From Chloroflexota bacterium (GTDB lineage: Bacteria > Chloroflexota > Anaerolineae > Anaerolineales > UBA4823), in NCBI GenBank assembly GCA_029782365.1, contig JAKOUW010000211.1:1-64000 (forward strand): a stretch of 64,000 nucleotides of DNA, in the 5' to 3' direction. The notes below the pieces were generated by a model. It was not told the DNA's origin. It did not search any database and saw only the letters and a list, made by a program, of their open reading frames with translations. Both the position numbers and the translations under genes were made by a program. Of this stretch, positions 37,701-46,349 are shown piece after piece (the stretch's first letter is position 1; every line of letters starts with the position of its first letter).

Positions 37701-40320
37701 GCTCTGGCAGGCGCGGCAGGCTGCCCCACTGGCGGCTGGAAGTGATCACGATGTAATCGCTCTGGTCCAAAATTGTTTTGAACCGCTCGCGTTTATCATC
37801 ATTCTCTTCCCAATACATATTAAAATTCAAACCGTTGGGGTAAATGCCGCCAAAGCCATCATAGCCATCCACACGCAGCGGCAGGCCATCATCCCATTCT
37901 CCTTCATTGGCCAACCCGGCGCCGCTGATTTGCAGGCTGCCAGGCCCTGCCAGGTTGATTGCCAGGCGATAACCGGCGCCTTTGACCAATTTGACCGGTG
38001 GGTCGAACTTCAATGTATAGCTGTCGCCCTTACCGCTGATTCCAGGCTCGAATTTGCTGGAAACCACCGCGGTTGAGCGGGTTGGGTTTTGAGGATCTTC
38101 AGCCTGCAGGTTCAAGGAGAGCGTTTTTTCGCCCGGCGCCGGCGGGGTGGCGGAAAGATTATTGATGAAAACCCCGGTCAAAATGCCGTCGGATTTTAGA
38201 TCGAAAGGAATTGTGACCACTTGACCGGGAGAGAGCATGCAGGACTGGACTGCCGGCAGACGCAGCGAAGTCAGTTCGATTTGGGTTTGTTCGAACAGGA
38301 TAATATCACTGCACAGGTTGATGGTTTGGGTCGCTGTCGGGTCGGAAAAAGTGAGGTAGTAAAGCCCGGGTTGGGCGATCCTGACCGGTGCGGCGAAGTT
38401 CTGCGGCACACCGCCGGTTTCAGGGACTGTTTTCAAGTCAATCGCTGTGTTAGCCAGCGCGGCGCTGCCCTGCGGCAAGGAAGATATCATCACCTGCAGA
38501 CTGGAAGGGCCTGATTTTTGCGGATCGACAACGTGCCCCAGGACGATTTCGCTCACCTCTCCGGACGAATTTGCCGTAAAAGAAGCCACGTAGGCTGAGC
38601 CCGACTGGATTGTGTAGTTATATGGCATACCGAGCAGTTGGGTCTGCAGGCCGTTTTCAGTCTGAATGCGGATATTGACCGGTCCGGGGATATTCTGGTA
38701 AATCCAACGCGAAGCCTCTACCCGCGTGATAGGACGCAGGTAAATAGTCAGGAATGCAAAGGCATATACAAAGGCGGCTCCAGCGACCCCGCCTCCCACC
38801 AGCCAGGCCAGCCCACGCGCCCGCTTTTGAACCGCCAAGGCTAATCTTCCTGGCCAGCTCTGCCAGGAATTGCTCTGCAGGTTGAATCGGCGCCCCCAAT
38901 CGTAAATTTCACCGACAAACCAGGCAGCAAAAATGGTCAGGGTCGGGTAGATAGGCAAAAAATAGCGCATGGTCGGGTTCAGGGTTGGTGCCTGCCAGGC
39001 AAAGTACAGCGCTGTCCAGGCCCAGGTCAGGGTGTGTGGTTTCCAGTCTCCTTTCAATATTTTCCAGCCAGCCCACAAGAAACCAATGACTGCCAGCATG
39101 CCGAGCGGCAGACCGAGGCCCCACTGCACCAGGTTGGTGAGCGCAAAAACCACCGGCATGCGCCTGGCCCACTGCAGAGCCGGCGGGAAATCGACATCTC
39201 CGGCTGCCTGGTTGCGCTGTTCCATAATGTTGGCAACCCACATCGGGTTGAGGCGCAGGCCAAAAAATCCTGGGCCGCTGAACGCATACGGTTGGAAAAT
39301 ACGAAATACCAGCAAACTGGTAAAAGCGCCAACCACAAGGAAGGCGAATGCTCTCGCCATCCAGGCGCTGCGGCGTTCTGCCGGAATGGATGGCAGCCGC
39401 ACGAGCATGGCTGCCGGCAGAAGCAAGGCAATCACGGCGACATTGATTTTCGAAGCCACAGCTAATCCCAAGGCAACGCCGAATCCCAGGCTTAAACCCA
39501 GATAAGGATGGAAGAGTAAACTGGCGATCAATCCAGGCTGATTTGCTTCACCACCCGACTCTGCATCTGCTTCACGAAATGGCGTCATCTCCGGCACGCG
39601 CGCCTGCATCAACAGCACCGCGAAATAAAACGCCAGGAAGGCAAAGAAATTGGCAAAAGTATCCATGGTGAAGAAGTGCGCTTGCTGAATCTGCAACACC
39701 GCCGCCGCCGAGAACGCCGCGGCCAGCAGTCCCACCCGCCGGCCAAACAGCCGTTCGGCGATCAGAAAAACCATCAGTACTGTTAACAAATCCGCCATCG
39801 CAGATAACGGCCTGCCGACATCGGTCATTTCGGAAAATCCGGAATGACCGTAAATCCATTCGGTGATATAGCGCGCCATGAACATGGGCAGGGTGCCGTA
39901 AACATAAAATGTATGACCGCGGTTATGAGGATTCAGGGGAGAGCAGCCCGTATCAAAATAGCCTCCCCATGCACTGCAATCGCGGTACACGTCAGGATAA
40001 GTTTTGCGCCACTCCATGCCGCTTTGGCTAGAAGTCGGCGCAGGACCCATAGAACTGCCCTTATCGATGGGTTGGATATCCGCCCCTACCCAAATCAAGA
40101 AACGTTCATCCGGGTGTAAATACGCGTACTCACCCCAGTTGCCGCCCACGAAGCGCAAGACGGCGGCAATTACCAGGATCAAAACCAACAACAGGTCGAA
40201 CAACCACCCCAGGTGAACGGTCCGGCGCACACCGCTTTGAGCAAGTGCTTTTTTCGCCTCGGAATCTTGAATGGTATTCGGATCAATGGGGGAGGAAGGT
40301 TTTGGCTCGATAATCGACAT
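34753..40320 (-). CDS. giant fused glycosyltransferase-like protein: N-terminal PMT-like half plus C-terminal DUF2298 half
   Basis: The 1855-residue product is unusually long. Residues about 40-530 form a polytopic domain with LHPDERF in the first loop, as in GT39-type enzymes. About 530-960 is a beta-rich, largely hydrophilic extracytoplasmic region. About 1010-1855 is a complete DUF2298 domain with the Tyr run NYYYYGF near 1177 and NTWDFPTYLL. The second half is paralogous to the separate downstream DUF2298 gene. The fusion suggests that two steps of glycan transfer work together. No ribosome site is evident at ATG 40320. No frameshift is seen over 5.5 kb. Confidence 0.78.
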   Translation of the reverse strand: MSIIEPKPSSPIDPNTIQDSEAKKALAQSGVRRTVHLGWLFDLLLVLILVIAAVLRFVGGNWGEYAYLHPDERFLIWVGADIQPIDKGSSMGPAPTSSQSGMEWRKTYPDVYRDCSAWGGYFDTGCSPLNPHNRGHTFYVYGTLPMFMARYITEWIYGHSGFSEMTDVGRPLSAMADLLTVLMVFLIAERLFGRRVGLLAAAFSAAAVLQIQQAHFFTMDTFANFFAFLAFYFAVLLMQARVPEMTPFREADAESGGEANQPGLIASLLFHPYLGLSLGFGVALGLAVASKINVAVIALLLPAAMLVRLPSIPAERRSAWMARAFAFLVVGAFTSLLVFRIFQPYAFSGPGFFGLRLNPMWVANIMEQRNQAAGDVDFPPALQWARRMPVVFALTNLVQWGLGLPLGMLAVIGFLWAGWKILKGDWKPHTLTWAWTALYFAWQAPTLNPTMRYFLPIYPTLTIFAAWFVGEIYDWGRRFNLQSNSWQSWPGRLALAVQKRARGLAWLVGGGVAGAAFVYAFAFLTIYLRPITRVEASRWIYQNIPGPVNIRIQTENGLQTQLLGMPYNYTIQSGSAYVASFTANSSGEVSEIVLGHVVDPQKSGPSSLQVMISSLPQGSAALANTAIDLKTVPETGGVPQNFAAPVRIAQPGLYYLTFSDPTATQTINLCSDIILFEQTQIELTSLRLPAVQSCMLSPGQVVTIPFDLKSDGILTGVFINNLSATPPAPGEKTLSLNLQAEDPQNPTRSTAVVSSKFEPGISGKGDSYTLKFDPPVKLVKGAGYRLAINLAGPGSLQISGAGLANEGEWDDGLPLRVDGYDGFGGIYPNGLNFNMYWEENDDKRERFKTILDQSDYIVITSSRQWGSLPRLPERFPMSTAYYRALLGCPAGKTIEWCYSVAKPGMFDGQMGFQLVKIFQSDPQLGLFSTNDQFAEEAFTVYDHPKVLIFQKTSAYDNKKMHAFLDAIDLTQVIHLTPKKAGSYPADLKLPADRLTTQEVGGTWSELFNLDALQNRFQALGVILWYLAVFLLGIFTYPLVRLVLPGLPDKGYPIARIIALLLLAWLVWFVGSLGVAFDRLTISLALAAILLLGVGLAFTQRVELADEWRTRWGYFLKIEIIFLVFFLLFLLVRLGNPDLWHPWKGGEKPMDFSYFNAVLKSTTFPPYDPWFAGGYLNYYYYGFVLSGVLVKWLGIVPSIAYNLILPTFFALTAIGAFSIAYNVTASLHKPKESENGEARPGPLILSPWTAGLAAALLMVFLGNMGTLRMIFRGYQILVDPTLAGEGASLLTRWSAALQGMGKVLAGQSLPYGIGDWYWNPSRVMPNGDYAITEFPAFTFLYADPHAHMFALPVALAGLAWTVGILLGKARWKNPLVMVGPLFVGGLVIGALRPTNTWDFPTYLLIGVVVLAYTIWRYVPLDAETLAVNPFLNKIKGLPVFSLRLLLAGGAALGLTVFSLTLYQPFAQWYGQAYTKVQPWTFPVTPLSSYFTHWGLFLFIIFCWLVWETIDWMAKTPASHLRKINWEAVIGLSIILVVFTILLAIKVPGIENQPVGPFSLFGRGVGVALVVIPLGAWAALLLLRADQPDAKRLVLFLIGTALTITLVVEMVVLSGDIGRQNTVFKLYLQAWTILAVCCGAAVLWLFEAQESWRLRWSLTWQIAFFVLVGAASLFPILGGTAKIKDRFVANVPLTLDGMAYMQYATYLEEDDQRTNSLNMDLSQDYAAIRWMQQNIQGSPVIVEANSGRLYRWYSRFSIYTGLPGVVGWEWHQQQQRALTPGDWVSQRLRDIDLFYRTGEASVASAFLQRYQVKYIVVGQLEKVTYPGSGMDKFPQLDGQLWRQVYHDRGTTIYEVMK

Positions 40321-40336
40321 AAAAAACTTTCAATGG

Positions 40337-42571
40337 TCAGGGTTTTGGGGCTGACTGGCCGGGTTGGTTGAGGTCAGCCGGTACAAAATACAGCCAGAAA
40401 TCTTTATTCTGCTGGCTTGAAGTGTATGTTTGCAGCCAGCCCAACGGATACAGGCTGTGTAAAACGCTCAGATCGTTTTGGTCTTGGGGATTAAGAATAA
40501 AAAGCTTGGCGCGGGGATCAGCCGCAGTGCTGTCGATCTTTTCCGGCAGCATAGCGTTGTCTCGCTCAGGATAACCGGCATTGATCATCACCAGGCGGCT
40601 GTCAACCCAAAAAGGATAAGCGACCAGCCAGGCTGTCTCGGGGCTGCCGGTCAAATTGGCGAAGCTGCGCACAACAGACCCGATTTCGGTTGTATTCCAT
40701 GCCGATTGGGTATAGATGGCATCGTACTGCTTGAACACCAGGGCGTAGTTTTGCAAGCTGGCAATCAGGAACAAAGCAGTGCACAGGAAAGCGGCAGTTT
40801 GCTTACCGCCGGATTGCATGCGTTTTTCAACCGCAGTCATCAAACTGTCCAGCGCCAGGCCGACCAGTAGAAATGCTGGAATAAGCGCTCCTGCCGCACG
40901 GTCTAGACCAGGATTTTCCGCAGGGTTCGCAAGCGAAAGAACGGAAGGCAGGATTAGGATTGGAATTGCCGCCAACCAAAACAAATCCTGCCAACAGCGC
41001 TGGCGCACATAGCGCAGCGCCAGGAGAAGCGCACCCAGGTTGAACAATGCGGCAGAAATGATATCCAACGCGGGACGATGGGATATGGAAAAAAGCCACA
41101 TATCACCATTGTCCCAGGCAAACAATCCCAAAGCTCGTACCAGGTTTTGGAAAAAGATCAGGAAACCGTTTCCTGCGAATGCAGGAAACGGAACTCCTAC
41201 CCGGTACTGGGCTAGGATGATGAAAGCCTGGGGATTATCCATCGCGTACCTCAGCAAAGGCAGGCAAACCAGAAGCGCCATGCAGAGCATGATCAAGAAA
41301 CCTGTCAGGGTTGTGGTCAGAGCTAATTTCGACCGCTGATGCACAAAGTAAAATGCGGCGCCAAACAGAAACAAGACGGGTACGATCTGGAAAGCGCTGT
41401 AACCGTTCATCCCCAGGCCGAGGCATAAGCCAGCCAGGATAAAGTTGTTCAGGTTGGCAGTTTCGGCTTTTTCGTGTTCGGGAGTGTTAAATTTCAAGCC
41501 GAGCAGAAAGAAATAAAGTGCCGGCGCCAGGAAAAACGGGTACAGGGTGAAGTTCAGCCCAGTCCGGCTGAGCGCATTTGGCCAATAGGCAATCCCTGCA
41601 AAAGCTGCGGCGATCAAACCTGCCCGCCGACTGCTCAGGTCGCGGGCCAAGAGATAAACAAATGGAAGTGTGAGCAAACCGCACAATACCGTAACCGCTT
41701 TCAGACTGATGAACGTCAGCCCGGTGTTGAACAGATTGATGAACCAGGCGGTCAGGTAATTTTGGATAAATTCGCTGCCAATATTGCGCGCAAAATAAAC
41801 CGGCGTTTGACCATTTAGAATCCCATTGATATCCACCAATTTCTCTGCGTGGTCGCTGATCATTTCGGATGGCGTCACACCCAGGTTGGCTGTGCGCATA
41901 TAGATAATGACGGCTGTAGTCAAGCCAAGCGCCAGAACGGCACGTGGGACTTTGATCGACCATTCTTGCCGGATCAAGCTGGCCCATCTTTCCTGCAACA
42001 GGCCAAGGCTCCCCTGTGGGATCTTCCAAAACGCGGCGGCCAGGCTGGCGATGGCCAACAGCCAGGCAGTCACGTTCAGCAAGTTGAACTTGCCGCCTCC
42101 GAACAAGGCAAAAGCCAGCGCACCGCTGGCAATTGCGACCAACACCGGGAGGGTGCGCAATGGGATATCCAGAAACAGCGGGCTTTGCTCAAATTGATCT
42201 GGCAAGCACCATTCATTCTGCCGCCAGGCGGCCAACAGCGCCCCGGCAGACAACAGGTACAACGCCGCTCCGATGAGCCAGCTCCGGTCAAGGCGCGGCT
42301 CCAAAGTGAACTGCGCAAGCAGCGCAAGCGCCAGGCTGGCGAGCGCCAGGTTCGGCAGGTGAATTGGCTCCCTGGGACGGGCAGTTTCCACTTCTCTGAG
42401 TGGAACAGAATGCAGCGCTTGAACGGGGGTTTCGCTTTCAACTGCCTCCGACGGAAAGTGTTCACCCTCCAGAGGCGGCAGCTCAAGGCGCGGGCCAGGT
42501 TTCCAAAAAGCAAACCTGGATTTGACATAATCGAGAACGCTGGGTTCCTGGTCTGGAGAGCGCTGAGACAT
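40337..42571 (-). CDS. GT39/ArnT-type membrane glycosyltransferase
   Basis: The 744-residue protein has a hydrophilic N-terminal tail of about 75 residues, then about 13 transmembrane helices. The first large loop has SEMISDHAEKLVDINGIL, and the region FIQNYLTAWFINLF followed by LLARDLSSRRAGLIAAAFAG is typical for PMT_2 domains. The usual DxD/DE acidic pair is represented by SDHAEK. Enzymes of this kind transfer a sugar from a polyprenyl-phosphate donor on the outer face of the membrane. It heads the run of four polytopic glycosyltransferase-like genes, 19 nt after the FkbM methyltransferase gene. Confidence 0.75.
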   Translation of the reverse strand: MSQRSPDQEPSVLDYVKSRFAFWKPGPRLELPPLEGEHFPSEAVESETPVQALHSVPLREVETARPREPIHLPNLALASLALALLAQFTLEPRLDRSWLIGAALYLLSAGALLAAWRQNEWCLPDQFEQSPLFLDIPLRTLPVLVAIASGALAFALFGGGKFNLLNVTAWLLAIASLAAAFWKIPQGSLGLLQERWASLIRQEWSIKVPRAVLALGLTTAVIIYMRTANLGVTPSEMISDHAEKLVDINGILNGQTPVYFARNIGSEFIQNYLTAWFINLFNTGLTFISLKAVTVLCGLLTLPFVYLLARDLSSRRAGLIAAAFAGIAYWPNALSRTGLNFTLYPFFLAPALYFFLLGLKFNTPEHEKAETANLNNFILAGLCLGLGMNGYSAFQIVPVLFLFGAAFYFVHQRSKLALTTTLTGFLIMLCMALLVCLPLLRYAMDNPQAFIILAQYRVGVPFPAFAGNGFLIFFQNLVRALGLFAWDNGDMWLFSISHRPALDIISAALFNLGALLLALRYVRQRCWQDLFWLAAIPILILPSVLSLANPAENPGLDRAAGALIPAFLLVGLALDSLMTAVEKRMQSGGKQTAAFLCTALFLIASLQNYALVFKQYDAIYTQSAWNTTEIGSVVRSFANLTGSPETAWLVAYPFWVDSRLVMINAGYPERDNAMLPEKIDSTAADPRAKLFILNPQDQNDLSVLHSLYPLGWLQTYTSSQQNKDFWLYFVPADLNQPGQSAPKP

Positions 42572-42589
42572 AGATGTTCGAATTCTAAT

Positions 42590-43396
42590 CTACTTGAGCC
42601 GGAAGGCGTATAAATAACCAAGGTGATCGTGCACAGCATTTGGGACGCTTTGCACCTGGAAACCCTGATTGGTCAGGTAAGCGGACAACTGTCGGTGCTG
42701 GCGTGGGCCAACGTTATTGTGGTATTCCATGACGATGCGCTGGATGCGCCGCAATGTTTCTACCGGCGTGTCCATCAGAATGCTGTATTCCGCCCCTTCG
42801 CAGTCTAACTTCAGCAAGTCAACGCTGGAAAAACCCAGGCGGTTCAGCGCAGTGTCCAGGCTGATACACGGCACTTCAATTGTCTGGCCGCTGTGCAAGT
42901 CAGACCTGGCGCCGCTTTGAATCATTAGAGGCTCGCCGCCTGAAATATCCAGGTTGAGCGAGCCATCGGAAGCGCCTATCGCTTCGGGAAAAAATTGCAC
43001 GTGGTCCAGGTGGTTAAGCTGTAAGTTTTGCTGCAGCAGTTCGAAGGAAGCAGGGAAGGGCTCAAAAGCAGCTACCTGGCAGCCTGGCCGCCCCGCCGCG
43101 GCGAAGATCGTAAATTCACCAATCCCCCCGCCAATGTCGATGATCTTCCAACCATCCTGGATGCTTGTTCCATAGCGCTCGTAGAAGCGGTCGAGCAAAG
43201 TCTCCTTTACGCTCCATATATCCATCCGGCCGCGCACCCGAAAGACGAGCTTTAGATCTGGCAGGTGAATTTCGTGGATAGTAGGCGCAGCAGGATTGAG
43301 GAATATTTGGATCGTTTGCATTGGATGGTCAATCTTTCCCAGCAGGGTGAAGATTGAGCCAATATAATAACCGTATTTGCTGATCGGATTAGGCAT
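42590..43396 (-). CDS. FkbM-family S-adenosylmethionine methyltransferase
   Basis: The 268-residue class I methyltransferase has motif I as IIDIGGGIGEFTIFAA, motif II at AAFEPFPASFELL, and the FkbM signature VDLLKLDCEGAEYSIL. FkbM enzymes O-methylate sugars or polyketides; in glycan clusters they usually cap or decorate sugars. AGAGG lies 6 nt before ATG 43396. It is placed between another methyltransferase gene and the GT39 gene, which favours a glycan substrate. Confidence 0.85.
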   Translation of the reverse strand: MPNPISKYGYYIGSIFTLLGKIDHPMQTIQIFLNPAAPTIHEIHLPDLKLVFRVRGRMDIWSVKETLLDRFYERYGTSIQDGWKIIDIGGGIGEFTIFAAAGRPGCQVAAFEPFPASFELLQQNLQLNHLDHVQFFPEAIGASDGSLNLDISGGEPLMIQSGARSDLHSGQTIEVPCISLDTALNRLGFSSVDLLKLDCEGAEYSILMDTPVETLRRIQRIVMEYHNNVGPRQHRQLSAYLTNQGFQVQSVPNAVHDHLGYLYAFRLK

Positions 43397-43405
43397 GAAC
43401 GGCCT

Positions 43406-44203
43406 CTAATTCACTTTGCGCGCTGTGTAAAATGTGCAGGTTCCAGACGGCTGAGGAACAGGCTCATCATAGAAACGCTGAACGAGGCGCCGCGTTATGG
43501 CAAAATTCCACGAGCTCTGAACCAGGTGCCAACGTCCGGTAATTTTCTTGACGAATAGGGAAGGCAGGCCGAAGATGTGTCCCCACTCCAGCACGTGCAG
43601 GGCATCTGGAGAAAAGTAATGCCAAGAACGAATAATTTCGAATCCGGCCTTTTCCAGGCGCGCCTGCCATGTCTCAGGGCTGTCCAGATGTTGGTGGCGG
43701 GCTACCCGGTCATATAAATGCGTATAGCTCTTTTGCAGGCCGCTGAACCCCAAGGAGCGAAAGAAACTGGCGCCCCACAGGTTTGGGTTGAAATTGTGAT
43801 TGGGCACGCAAAAATAAAACATCCCGCCTGGTTTCATTACCCTGCCGGTTTCTAGGATGACCTGATCCAGGTGGGGGATATGTTCCAGGACCGAATTGCT
43901 TACGGCGCTGGCAAAATATCCGCTAGGAAATGGCATTCTCGCTGCGTCGGCGCGTACCAATCCCTGGTAAACACCTCGCTGGTGTGCCTCTGCCAGCGGC
44001 TCAGCCCAAGGATCAAGACCAACTTCGAGGCGTCTTTCGAAGGCGATTTCAGCAAAATCACCGTCGCCGCAGCCCAGGTCGAGCGTTGGTCCGGGGAGCT
44101 CCACATCCTGGTAAAAGCGCGCTTCGACGGCGCGCAGCATGGCGCGAAAATAGGGCAGGTCACGCAGGTGGATGCCCAAAAAGTCCTTCGAAACAGGTTT
44201 CAT
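43406..44203 (-). CDS. class I SAM-dependent methyltransferase (Methyltransf_11 type)
   Basis: In 265 residues it shows motif I LDLGCGDGDFAEIAF (about 40-55), an acidic end of strand 2 in VGLDPW, motif II around DAARMPFPSGYFASAVSNSVLEHI, and VMKPGGMFYFCVPN. This is a small-molecule methyltransferase of unknown acceptor. Its start overlaps the stop of the upstream glycosyltransferase (44200-44203), which makes it part of the same translational unit. A sugar or lipid-linked glycan is a reasonable substrate given the neighbours. Confidence 0.85.
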   Translation of the reverse strand: MKPVSKDFLGIHLRDLPYFRAMLRAVEARFYQDVELPGPTLDLGCGDGDFAEIAFERRLEVGLDPWAEPLAEAHQRGVYQGLVRADAARMPFPSGYFASAVSNSVLEHIPHLDQVILETGRVMKPGGMFYFCVPNHNFNPNLWGASFFRSLGFSGLQKSYTHLYDRVARHQHLDSPETWQARLEKAGFEIIRSWHYFSPDALHVLEWGHIFGLPSLFVKKITGRWHLVQSSWNFAITRRLVQRFYDEPVPQPSGTCTFYTARKVN

Positions 44204-45342
44204 CGAGACTCCTGAAAAATAGATTCATACTGCAAAGCGATTGTGGCTGGCGCGAACTGCCGGGTCAGCTCAGCCAGATCCGGCAGCGGTTTCTTCTCCT
44301 CCAACAGGCTGATGACTGCCTCAGCCAATGCGTGTGCATCTGCCTTGGGGATAATCCGCCCCATGCCTGTCATTTGAACGGGCTGCCGGACGCCGGGTAA
44401 ATCGGTCGCCACTACTGGCGTGCCGCATAAAATTGATTCGATCTGCACCATACCAAATGACTCCGTGCTGTTCAGGCTGGGAAGGACGGTGACATCGCAC
44501 AAAGAAAGAAAAGCAGAAAATTCGGCATTCGCCAATACACTCAGGAAAACCCAACTTGCTCCCAGACGGGCAATCTCCGGCGCTAAGCGGGCGGCGTATG
44601 CTTCTTCACCGGGCACCTTCTGATAAGGACCCACGAAAAGCACGCGGGCATTTGGGTGCACTTGTTGAATGATTGGGAGAGCCTCGACCATGAACTCGAC
44701 GCCTTTTTCCGTTGCCAACCGGGCTGCCATGCCGATCACGATTTCGCCAGGCTGCAGTCCGGCTTTCTGGGCCACAGCCTGGCAGTCGGCTGGAGCGGGA
44801 AGGCTGATCTCGATCGGCGGGTAAATCTGCTGGACTTTGCCTAAATAACGTTTTAAGAAAGGGGAATGTTCCGCGTAATCGCGCGTGTTTGTGGCAATGC
44901 GCTGGCTGCAGACTGCAGCAACATGGTTGGCCAACACAGCCCCTGCATTTGCCAGCCTGTTGATCCAACCTGCAGGAAGCTGTAGGTCACAATGATAGGT
45001 GGAGATCACCCTTTTGCGCAGCAGCCGCGCCATGACCGCCAATCCCGCCGCATCCAACTGCGGCAGGTGCAGATGAACCACGTCAGCTTGGCGCAGCAGC
45101 TGCCACCCAGCGACAAGAATGGCGGGCATCAGCGGCCCTTTGCCAACCCAAAAGGCGACATTCACCCGGCGAACTTGCACGCCGTCCAAAGTTTCTGCGC
45201 CGGGCAGTTGCGGATCATGGCGGGAAGTGAGCACGGTCACCTGGTGACCTTTTTGTGCCAGGGCGCGTGCCAGGCGTTCGGCATAAATCGTCAAGCCTGA
45301 GGTGTACGGTCGATAATAGGTCAGGGCTACCAGGATACGCAT
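44200..45342 (-). CDS. GT4-family glycosyltransferase
   Basis: The 380-residue GT-B protein has an N-terminal donor-loop pattern YYRPYTSGLTIYAERLARAL. Its C-terminal half has GMAARLATEKGVEFM, the nucleotide-sugar E-x7-E motif in STESFGMVQIESILCGTPVVATDLPG, and a retaining GT4 pattern. It is cytoplasmic or membrane-associated and probably builds a lipid-linked or surface glycan using a nucleotide sugar. The start lies 2 nt after the UPF0104 gene stop. Sugar specificity cannot be inferred. Confidence 0.88.
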   Translation of the reverse strand: MRILVALTYYRPYTSGLTIYAERLARALAQKGHQVTVLTSRHDPQLPGAETLDGVQVRRVNVAFWVGKGPLMPAILVAGWQLLRQADVVHLHLPQLDAAGLAVMARLLRKRVISTYHCDLQLPAGWINRLANAGAVLANHVAAVCSQRIATNTRDYAEHSPFLKRYLGKVQQIYPPIEISLPAPADCQAVAQKAGLQPGEIVIGMAARLATEKGVEFMVEALPIIQQVHPNARVLFVGPYQKVPGEEAYAARLAPEIARLGASWVFLSVLANAEFSAFLSLCDVTVLPSLNSTESFGMVQIESILCGTPVVATDLPGVRQPVQMTGMGRIIPKADAHALAEAVISLLEEKKPLPDLAELTRQFAPATIALQYESIFQESR

Positions 45343-45344
45343 GA

Positions 45345-46349
45345 TTAATCCTGGCCCAGCGAACGGCGGTACAGATTGGTGAATAGGGCTTTCAGGTTGA
45401 TATTTTCCTGCCGGAGTGCGTATGCCCCAATCGCTCCGCTGAACAAATAGTTAAAGAGGTGACTGGTCACGGCGTAAGCCAGGGCTGTATCGTGGTTAGC
45501 ATTCAACAGCGACAAGGCGGCGACGATCGTCGCCTCGTAAACGCCCAAAGCGCCGGGCGTGGAAGGCGCAGCATTGCCCAGAGCCAGCGACCCCAGGGTG
45601 AATATCGTCCAGGCAAAGGTCGCCTGGGGGAAGAAGGCGTGCATGAGCAGGTACACCTGCAGGATAGAGATACTCCAATTCAACAACAGCCAGGCGATGG
45701 CTTTCAGGAAAAGCGCTCCGTCCGCCAGGATGGCCAGACCCGCCAGCAGGGCAGAGAGCTGGCTCTCGACAAAGCGTTTCAGGCGCGGGGAGCGAGCCGC
45801 CAGCCGCTCAAGATATGCTTGCACCGCCTGTCGGCGGCGCGCTATCACGTATAAAAAGGCCAAACCGGCAGGGATCGCCAATCCCATCGCCAGGGCGATA
45901 GTCTTTGCTGAACCGAGATTTACCACCATCGTTAGTGATCCCAGGAAAATCACCACGGCCATGCCCAGGTCCAGGGCGCGCTCAATCACTATGGAAGGCA
46001 AAATCTGCCAGAATTGAAGCTCTGACTTACGGCTCAGCAGCCAGGCGCGGCCAATTTCGCCCATTCGGAAGGGTAGGAAATTGTTCAGCAAATATCCTTC
46101 ACAAACGGTATAAAACACTTTTTGCCAGGCTGGTGAATCTAACAACAGGGTGCGCCAAAAACTGGCCCGCACCATTAACCAGGTGATGCTGGTCAGAGCA
46201 GAGAGCAGCACCCAGAAGTAATTGGCATGCAGCAGTTCGTCCAGGACGCGCAGCGGGTTGACCACCAGTAAAATAATCCCAATCGCCAGCAGGCTGAGGA
46301 GGATTCCAGGGATGAGTTTGTGCCATTCCACCCGGGCCTGCACACTCAC
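45345..46349 (-). CDS. UPF0104/lysylphosphatidylglycerol synthase-like transmembrane protein
   Basis: The 334-residue membrane protein has about 8 helices of the LPG_synthase_TM (AglD/UPF0104) family. Family features are PFRMGEIGRAWLLSRK and PSTPGALGVYEATIVAALSL. Relatives act near membrane glycan or lipid transfer, either flipping or transferring. The GTG at 46349 overlaps the lepA stop as GTGA and has GGAGG 4 nt upstream. A start further upstream would read through the 3' end of lepA. It is coupled to lepA and followed by the GT4 gene. Confidence 0.78.
   Translation of the reverse strand: MSVQARVEWHKLIPGILLSLLAIGIILLVVNPLRVLDELLHANYFWVLLSALTSITWLMVRASFWRTLLLDSPAWQKVFYTVCEGYLLNNFLPFRMGEIGRAWLLSRKSELQFWQILPSIVIERALDLGMAVVIFLGSLTMVVNLGSAKTIALAMGLAIPAGLAFLYVIARRRQAVQAYLERLAARSPRLKRFVESQLSALLAGLAILADGALFLKAIAWLLLNWSISILQVYLLMHAFFPQATFAWTIFTLGSLALGNAAPSTPGALGVYEATIVAALSLLNANHDTALAYAVTSHLFNYLFSGAIGAYALRQENINLKALFTNLYRRSLGQD

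Noticed and set aside
41849..42613. 254-codon plus-strand frame opposite the GT39 gene
   Set aside because: Gln/Arg/Pro-rich composition typical of a shadow frame, opposite a well-supported membrane protein.
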